A stretch of DNA of 32,580 nt from Alphaproteobacteria bacterium (GTDB lineage: Bacteria > Pseudomonadota > Alphaproteobacteria > Micropepsales > Micropepsaceae), in the NCBI GenBank assembly GCA_019242395.1, contig JAFAVP010000070.1:1-32580 (forward strand), written 5' to 3'. Of the stretch, positions 27,739 to 32,580 are shown in pieces. How positions within the stretch are numbered: the first letter of the stretch is position 1; every line of letters starts with the position of its first letter. The position numbers were made by a program, and so were the translations under genes. The notes beneath the pieces are model-generated. The model saw only the letters and a list, made by a program, of their open reading frames with translations, was not told the origin of the DNA and did not search any database.

Positions 27739-28529
27739 AACCAGTTCATGCCCCAGTGCAGGTGAGGGCCCGTCGCCCTGCCCTTCTTGCCCACCAGCCC
27801 GATTAGATCGCCACGCTTCATCGCCTGCCCCACCCTCACCTTCAGCGCGCTCTGGTGGATGTACATGGTGAAGACGCCATGGCCATGATCCATCACTGTG
27901 GTGCCGCCGGTAAGATAGAAATCAGCCTCCGCCAGAACGATGCTTCCGTCTGCCGGCGCATGAATGGCGGTGCCTTCGGGCGCAGCGATGTCCACGCCGA
28001 AGTGTGGAGCCTTGGGTTTGCCATTGAGAATGCGCTGGCTGCCGAAAACGCTGCTGATGATGCCAGCGGTAGGCCAATCAAACGGCTCGGCAAAGCCGAT
28101 GCCCGACGTATCGCGCTCACGCGCTTCCACGATCATCCCGTTTTCGCGATTGATTCGCTTCTGAATGTCTGGCGGCGGAGTGACAAGTGTTTCAGGCAGA
28201 CCGTTGATTCGCTGAACCTCATACGTGCGAGGGACTGGCATCAGATCATTGTTGGAGGTAAGGCCGTACCTCGTCGTTGTAACGGTTAGCCGCGCCGCCG
28301 CTTTTTGATCGTAGTCGAACCCAAAGGCAAAGTATCCATCCGGAGAGACGCTCAAGGGTTTGCCATCCAGCATCACCTTGCCCGGCTCAACCAGTTTTCC
28401 GACCAAGAGGCTGCCCTGCTCGCGGGTCCCCCTCAACGAGAATGGTGGCGGAGGAGGAGTGGCGCATGCCGACTTGGCAGCGGCCGTGAACGCAATCCCA
28501 GAAATCAGAAAGGACCGTCTCTCGATCAC
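27681..28529 (-). CDS. M23/LytM-type metallopeptidase with twin-arginine-like signal
   Basis: GTG at 28529 (VIERRSFLISGIAFTAAAKSACA); HFGVDIAAPEGTAIHAPADG, YIHQS, ATGPHLHWGMNWFQ catalytic motifs. Confidence 0.9.
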   Translation of the reverse strand: MIERRSFLISGIAFTAAAKSACATPPPPPFSLRGTREQGSLLVGKLVEPGKVMLDGKPLSVSPDGYFAFGFDYDQKAAARLTVTTTRYGLTSNNDLMPVPRTYEVQRINGLPETLVTPPPDIQKRINRENGMIVEARERDTSGIGFAEPFDWPTAGIISSVFGSQRILNGKPKAPHFGVDIAAPEGTAIHAPADGSIVLAEADFYLTGGTTVMDHGHGVFTMYIHQSALKVRVGQAMKRGDLIGLVGKKGRATGPHLHWGMNWFQMKLDPSLSTRTASPSKA

Positions 28530-28753
28530 CGCGGGGTAAATCCCCTCTCCTGGAACCGCTTCAGCGCAATCTGCGGGGAGACATACGCTTCCTGCAGATC
28601 CACGCTCCAATAGCGCAGCGCTTCCAGCGGAATGGCAGCGCCCGTCACAGCGCAGGTGACGAATGAGCCCGGCCGCACGACCCGGTATTCACCGTCCAGA
28701 TATTCTAGTTCTGCAAGCCCATCGGGCCGAAAATCGCGTTCCATCCGGTTCAT
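28526..28753 (-). CDS. DUF2093 protein
   Basis: MNRMERDFRPDGLAELEYLDGEYRVVRPGSFVTCAVTGAAIPLEALRYWSVDLQEAYVSPQIALKRF; position between xseA and M23 gene; stop overlaps M23 start (GTGA). Confidence 0.85.
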   Translation of the reverse strand: MNRMERDFRPDGLAELEYLDGEYRVVRPGSFVTCAVTGAAIPLEALRYWSVDLQEAYVSPQIALKRFQERGFTPR

Positions 28754-28799
28754 GGCGGAACTCCTGACACCGTGCGCTAAAACCCACAAGAGCCGCTGG

Positions 28800-30224
28800 T
28801 TAAAAGAGTTTGCCTTGCTCTTTCACATTCCTTTTAGGCCGTCCCGAGCGATGCAACGGTTGCCGCGGCGGCCCTATGGCCACGGCGCTGGTCGATTCAT
28901 CCGCAAAGGTGAGGATCAACTCTTCGCCGGAGTTCACATTGGCGGCACGCCGCTTCAGCATGCCGTCCTGGCTGCGCACGAGCGCGAAGCCGCGCTCCAG
29001 CACATTGCGATAGCTCACAGTCTCCAAAACACGCGACATGCTATCGAGCTTAACCTGCCGCTCCTCCATCCGTGCGTGCTCGCGGCGAACGAGGCGCTGC
29101 CCCAGCGCGACGACGCGCTCGCCACAAACGCCGATATGATGCTGCATGGACGTGGGCCGCAGCTTGGCTCCGGCATCGCCAAACGCACGCCGATGAATCT
29201 GTAGGTTCTTGAGCAGCGCTCGTCCAAGGTTGTCGGAAGTGTAATCCAGCCGCTGGCGCGAGTGCGCGAACAGCTGATCGGCCCGCGGCAGCACGCGCGC
29301 CAGTGCAGCAACAAGCGTGCGGCACTGCGAAACGCCACGCATCAGGCAGTTCGTGATCCGCCGCTCGTAATCCAGCGTTTGCGAGAGGAGTTCGGCACGG
29401 ACTGGCACAGCGATTTCGGCCGCCGCGGTGGGTGTCGGGGCGCGCCGATCGGACGCGAAGTCGATCAACGTGGTATCCGTTTCATGGCCCACGGCGGAAA
29501 TCAGCGGGATGGTGCTTTCGGCTACAGCGCGGACGACGATTTCTTCGTTGAACGCCATGAGGTCTTCGACGGAGCCGCCACCGCGCGCCACGATCAGTAG
29601 GTCAGGCCGTGGCACCGCGGCCCCCACCGAAATCGAATTGAAACCTCGGATGGCGGCCGCCACTTCCGCTGCTGCGCGCTCGCCTTGAACGGCAACAGGC
29701 CAGACGAGAACCCGGCGCGGGAAGCGCGCCTGCAACCGGTGCATGATGTCGCGGATCACCGCGCCGGTTGGCGAGGTGATGACCCCTATGACCTCGGGCA
29801 GGAACGGCAACTTCTTCTTGCGCGACTCGGCAAAGAGACCTTCGGCTGCGAGGCGCTTCTTGCGCTCCTCCAGCATCTCCATCAAGGCGCCGATGCCGGC
29901 GAGCTCGATCTGCTCGACGACGATCTGGTAGCGCGACGAACCCGGATAGGTGGTCACGCGGCCCGTACAGATCACCTCCAAGCCGTGCTGCGGCTTCAGT
30001 TTCAGCAGCCGCGCGGTCATCCGCCACACAACCGCGTTCAGGCAGGCTCTGTCGTCTTTTAGGTCGAAATAGATGTGCCCGGAGGAATGGGGCTTCAGGT
30101 TGCTGATCTCGCCCCGCACCCGCACGAGGGGAAACGCATCTTCCACTGTGCGCTTCAGTGCCGCCGCGATTTCGCTGACGCTGTACTCTAGAAGATTGGC
30201 GCGGGCCGATGCGGCTTCACTCAT
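28800..30224 (-). CDS. xseA: Exodeoxyribonuclease VII large subunit
   Basis: YSVSEIAAALKRTVEDAFPLVRVRGEISNLKPHSSGHIYFDLKDD, ITSPTGAVIRDIMHRL, IVARGGGSVEDLMAFNEE, ISAVGHETDTTLIDFASDRRAPTPTAAAE. Confidence 0.97.
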   Translation of the reverse strand: MSEAASARANLLEYSVSEIAAALKRTVEDAFPLVRVRGEISNLKPHSSGHIYFDLKDDRACLNAVVWRMTARLLKLKPQHGLEVICTGRVTTYPGSSRYQIVVEQIELAGIGALMEMLEERKKRLAAEGLFAESRKKKLPFLPEVIGVITSPTGAVIRDIMHRLQARFPRRVLVWPVAVQGERAAAEVAAAIRGFNSISVGAAVPRPDLLIVARGGGSVEDLMAFNEEIVVRAVAESTIPLISAVGHETDTTLIDFASDRRAPTPTAAAEIAVPVRAELLSQTLDYERRITNCLMRGVSQCRTLVAALARVLPRADQLFAHSRQRLDYTSDNLGRALLKNLQIHRRAFGDAGAKLRPTSMQHHIGVCGERVVALGQRLVRREHARMEERQVKLDSMSRVLETVSYRNVLERGFALVRSQDGMLKRRAANVNSGEELILTFADESTSAVAIGPPRQPLHRSGRPKRNVKEQGKLF

Positions 30225-30270
30225 GATTCCGCCGATGATACAGGACTAGCAACTTCGGTGGGGTGAATCT

Positions 30271-31536
30271 TTGCGGTTTCTTCTGATCGGATCTGGCGGC
30301 CGGGAGCACGCGCTTGCCTGGGCACTTTCGGCGAGCCCAATCGTCTCGAAGCTTTACAGCGCGCCTGGCAATGCGGGCATTGCGGAAGTTGCTGAGTGCG
30401 TTCCCATCGGCGCCATGGAGCTGGACCGGCTGGTCGAGTTCGCCAATGTGGAAAAAATCGACCTCGTGATGATCGGACCTGAGGCGCCGCTGGTCGCGGG
30501 ATTATGGGATCGATTGGAAGCGGCAGGCATCAAGGCGCTAGGACCGAGCGCGGCCGGAGGGGTGCTGGAAGGGTCGAAAGGCTTTGTGAAGGATCTCTGC
30601 GCTGCCAATGACATTCCGGCGGCGGCTTACAAGCGGTTCGGCGATGCAGGCGCTGCGAAACGCTTCGCGGCGGAGCTGGGCTTGCCAGTGGTGGTCAAAG
30701 CGGACGGACTGGCGGCGGGCAAAGGCGTTGTCGTCGCGGAGACCACTGCGGAACGGGACCGCGCCATTGACTTGATGCTGGACCGGCCCGGCGATGAACT
30801 CGTCGTGGAAGAATTCCTTGAGGGCGAGGAAGCCAGCTTTTTTGTGCTGAGCGACGGCGAAAATGTGCTGCCGCTGGCGGGGGCTCAAGATCACAAGCGC
30901 GCCTTCGACGGCGACAAGGGACCGAACACCGGCGGCATGGGCGCCTACTCACCGGCGCCGGTGCTCACGCCGGCGGTGATGGAGAAGACGCTTGAGCGAA
31001 TCATAAGGCCAACGATTGCGGCGATGGCCGCGCGGGGCACGCCGTACATGGGCGTGCTGTATGCTGGGCTGATGATCAAGGACGGGGAGCCCAAGCTCAT
31101 CGAATACAACTGCCGCTTTGGAGATCCGGAATGCCAGGTGCTGATGATGCGGCTGAGATCGGATCTGGCGACGGCGCTACTCGCCACCCGCGACAGGCAG
31201 TTGAACCATCTTGACTTGCGCTGGTCGGAAGACGCAGCGCTGACCGTGGTGATGGCGGCGAAAGGCTATCCCGGCGAGTACCCCAGAGGTTCTGAAATCC
31301 GCAACCTCGCCGCTGCGTCTCAAGTGGAGGGCGTGCAAATCTTCCACGCTGGGACCAACCAAGAAGCCGGCAAGCTGATCGCAACCGGCGGGCGCGTACT
31401 GAACGTGACGGCGACGGGCAGAAGCGTTGGCGAAGCGCAGCAGCGCGCCTACCGGGCGGTCGAGCTTATCGACTGGCCGGAAGGCTTCTGCCGCCGGGAC
31501 ATTGGCTGGCGCGCGATCTCTCGCAAGCAGCCTTAG
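30271..31536 (+). CDS. purD: Phosphoribosylamine-glycine ligase
   Basis: MRFLLIGSGGREHALAWAL, VIGPEAPLVAGLWD, GGMGAYSPAPVLTPAVMEKT, EYNCRFGDPECQVLMMRL; probable TTG start. Confidence 0.96.
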   Translation: MRFLLIGSGGREHALAWALSASPIVSKLYSAPGNAGIAEVAECVPIGAMELDRLVEFANVEKIDLVMIGPEAPLVAGLWDRLEAAGIKALGPSAAGGVLEGSKGFVKDLCAANDIPAAAYKRFGDAGAAKRFAAELGLPVVVKADGLAAGKGVVVAETTAERDRAIDLMLDRPGDELVVEEFLEGEEASFFVLSDGENVLPLAGAQDHKRAFDGDKGPNTGGMGAYSPAPVLTPAVMEKTLERIIRPTIAAMAARGTPYMGVLYAGLMIKDGEPKLIEYNCRFGDPECQVLMMRLRSDLATALLATRDRQLNHLDLRWSEDAALTVVMAAKGYPGEYPRGSEIRNLAAASQVEGVQIFHAGTNQEAGKLIATGGRVLNVTATGRSVGEAQQRAYRAVELIDWPEGFCRRDIGWRAISRKQP

Positions 31537-31858
31537 TCGGCTATTCCCATCACCACCGCCAGCATTCGGTTGAGAGCCTGGATTGTCGCAGCATCTAGCC
31601 GTCCAACCCGCGGACCGCACTTCGCGCGCCGCGCCGCCATGATCTTATCGGCCATGATTTGCGAAGGTTGGCGCAAGCCGTCTGCTCGCTACCCGGCACG
31701 TCAAGTCGATAGAGTGAGGCTTCCTGACGTTTGCTCGTAATCAGGCACACAAGAACGCTTTCTGTCTCAAGAAGTGTATCGGACTGGATGACAACCGCGG
31801 GACGCGGTTTGCCGTAATCGCCCGACAGCGCGACTGTGATGACATCGCCGCGCTTCAT
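31533..31858 (-). pseudogene. MazF/PemK-type toxin, frameshifted near 3' end
   Basis: MKRGDVITVALSGDYGKPRPAVVIQSDTLLETESVLVCLITSKRQEASLYRLDVPGSEQ, then the continuation GLRQPSQIMADKIMAARRAKCGPRVGRLDAATIQALNRMLAVVMGIAD* lies in another frame. 326 nt total (one short of 109 codons); shift near 31680. Confidence 0.82.
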
Positions 31859-32082
31859 GAAATCCAGTCGGTCGTATCCATATGCCTTTCGATAAAGGCG
31901 AGCGTCTCCTCTTCTTCCGGCGCCCCGCGCAACAGAGCTGCCTGACGCTTCGCCTTCCTGCGGAACGCCGCAGACCGTGTATCAGGCACCCATATGCGGA
32001 GTAACCGGAGCCCGCGTGCCTTGCGGGTTTCGCGGTAGCGGCGGAACTTGTCGAATTCTGCCTTCTTCGGAGGCCTGTTCAT
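31855..32082 (-). CDS. MazE-like antitoxin (DUF3018-type)
   Basis: MNRPPKKAEFDKFRRYRETRKARGLRLLRIWVPDTRSAAFRRKAKRQAALL...FIERHMDTTDWIS; ATGA overlap with downstream toxin ATG. Confidence 0.82.
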   Translation of the reverse strand: MNRPPKKAEFDKFRRYRETRKARGLRLLRIWVPDTRSAAFRRKAKRQAALLRGAPEEEETLAFIERHMDTTDWIS

Positions 32083-32091
32083 CTCCAGACG

Positions 32092-32103
32092 GTAGCGCGC
32101 TAC
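32092..32103. promoter_or_regulatory. 12-bp perfect palindrome upstream of antitoxin start; possible operator
   Basis: GTAGCGCGCTAC, ending 10 bp upstream of the proposed antitoxin ATG. Confidence 0.3.
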
Positions 32104-32177
32104 GGCCGTCGTCGCAAGCGAGCCCTTGTTTCGCCGCGCAACACGCCTCAAATAGCCGAGGCGGCTTAGGATAGTGC

Positions 32178-32580
32178 ATGGCCGAACCTCTCGACCGTCA
32201 GGAAGCGTTCTCCGGTACACAGGATGTGCGGCAGCAGCATCGTTTCGATGTGAAGCGGCTGGAGCGATATCTTGCTGACCACATCGCGGGCTTTGCCCCG
32301 CCGCTGGAAGTCCGCCAGTTCAAAGGCGGCCAGTCCAATCCGACGTACCAGCTCATCACGGCAAAGAAAAAATACGTGCTGCGCCGGAAACCCCCGGGGA
32401 AACTGCTGCCCTCCGCGCACGCGGTTGATCGCGAATTCCGGATCATCTCCGCGCTGCACCCCACCGGCTTTCCCGTCGCGCGGCCTTATCTGCTCTGCGA
32501 AGACGAGAGCATCATCGGCACCATGTTCTATGTGATGGAGCACGTGGAGGGCCGCATCTACTGGGGCCCGCTGCTGCCCG
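32178..32580 (+). CDS. Aminoglycoside phosphotransferase (APH)-family / ACAD10-like kinase, 3'-truncated by window end
   Basis: LADHIAGFAPPLEVRQFKGGQSNPTYQLITAKKKYVLRRKPPGKLLPSAHAVDREFRIISALHPTGFPVARPYLLCEDESIIGTMFYVMEHVEGRIYWG. Confidence 0.9.
   Translation, partial: MAEPLDRQEAFSGTQDVRQQHRFDVKRLERYLADHIAGFAPPLEVRQFKGGQSNPTYQLITAKKKYVLRRKPPGKLLPSAHAVDREFRIISALHPTGFPVARPYLLCEDESIIGTMFYVMEHVEGRIYWGPLLP

Noticed and set aside
32083-32220. N-terminal extension of the MazE-like ORF to 32220
   Set aside because: The extension (MYRRTLPDGREVRP...) has no similarity to antitoxins, and the family sequence starts near MNRPPKKAEF.
1-32580. CRISPR arrays, IS elements, prophage or integron signatures
   Set aside because: No regularly spaced repeats, transposase, integrase, reverse transcriptase or phage structural genes seen.

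Overview
The window (32,580 bp, GC-rich) looks like an alphaproteobacterial chromosome segment that is mostly housekeeping. In order it carries: topA (5'-truncated), a DUF3828-like exported protein, rnr, a NUDIX hydrolase, an MFS transporter, rpmG, an alpha/beta hydrolase (-), glpD, a lipid/diacylglycerol kinase, an alkyl-DHAP-synthase-like flavoprotein, an HSL-type esterase (-), a small protein (-), a MOSC-domain gene interrupted by an in-frame TAG (-), a feruloyl-CoA-synthase-like ligase (-), coaBC, dut, cysK, a ~775 bp non-coding gap, a MAPEG protein, pmbA/tldE, an inositol-monophosphatase-family protein, DUF4170, msbA, waaA, lpxK, an lpxL-type acyltransferase, then (-) an M23 peptidase, DUF2093 and xseA, then purD, a MazE/MazF-type toxin-antitoxin pair (-) whose toxin is frameshifted, and the start of an APH-family phosphotransferase. 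I found no CRISPR array, tRNA, rRNA or recognisable mobile element. The most unusual region is the cysK-MAPEG gap (about 19,160-19,745). It has no convincing ORF but holds many closely packed helices: a 9-bp closing stem with an adjoining stem in coaxial position, an intrinsic-terminator-like hairpin followed by T6, and five back-to-back hairpins including a GNRA-type loop. I propose it as a candidate large structured RNA of a family I do not recognise. Other points of interest are two disrupted genes (MOSC amber, mazF -1 frameshift), a glpD/lipid kinase/AGPS-like cluster suggestive of ether-lipid metabolism, and convergent overlapping gene ends. All calls are by eye; no homology search or folding program was run.
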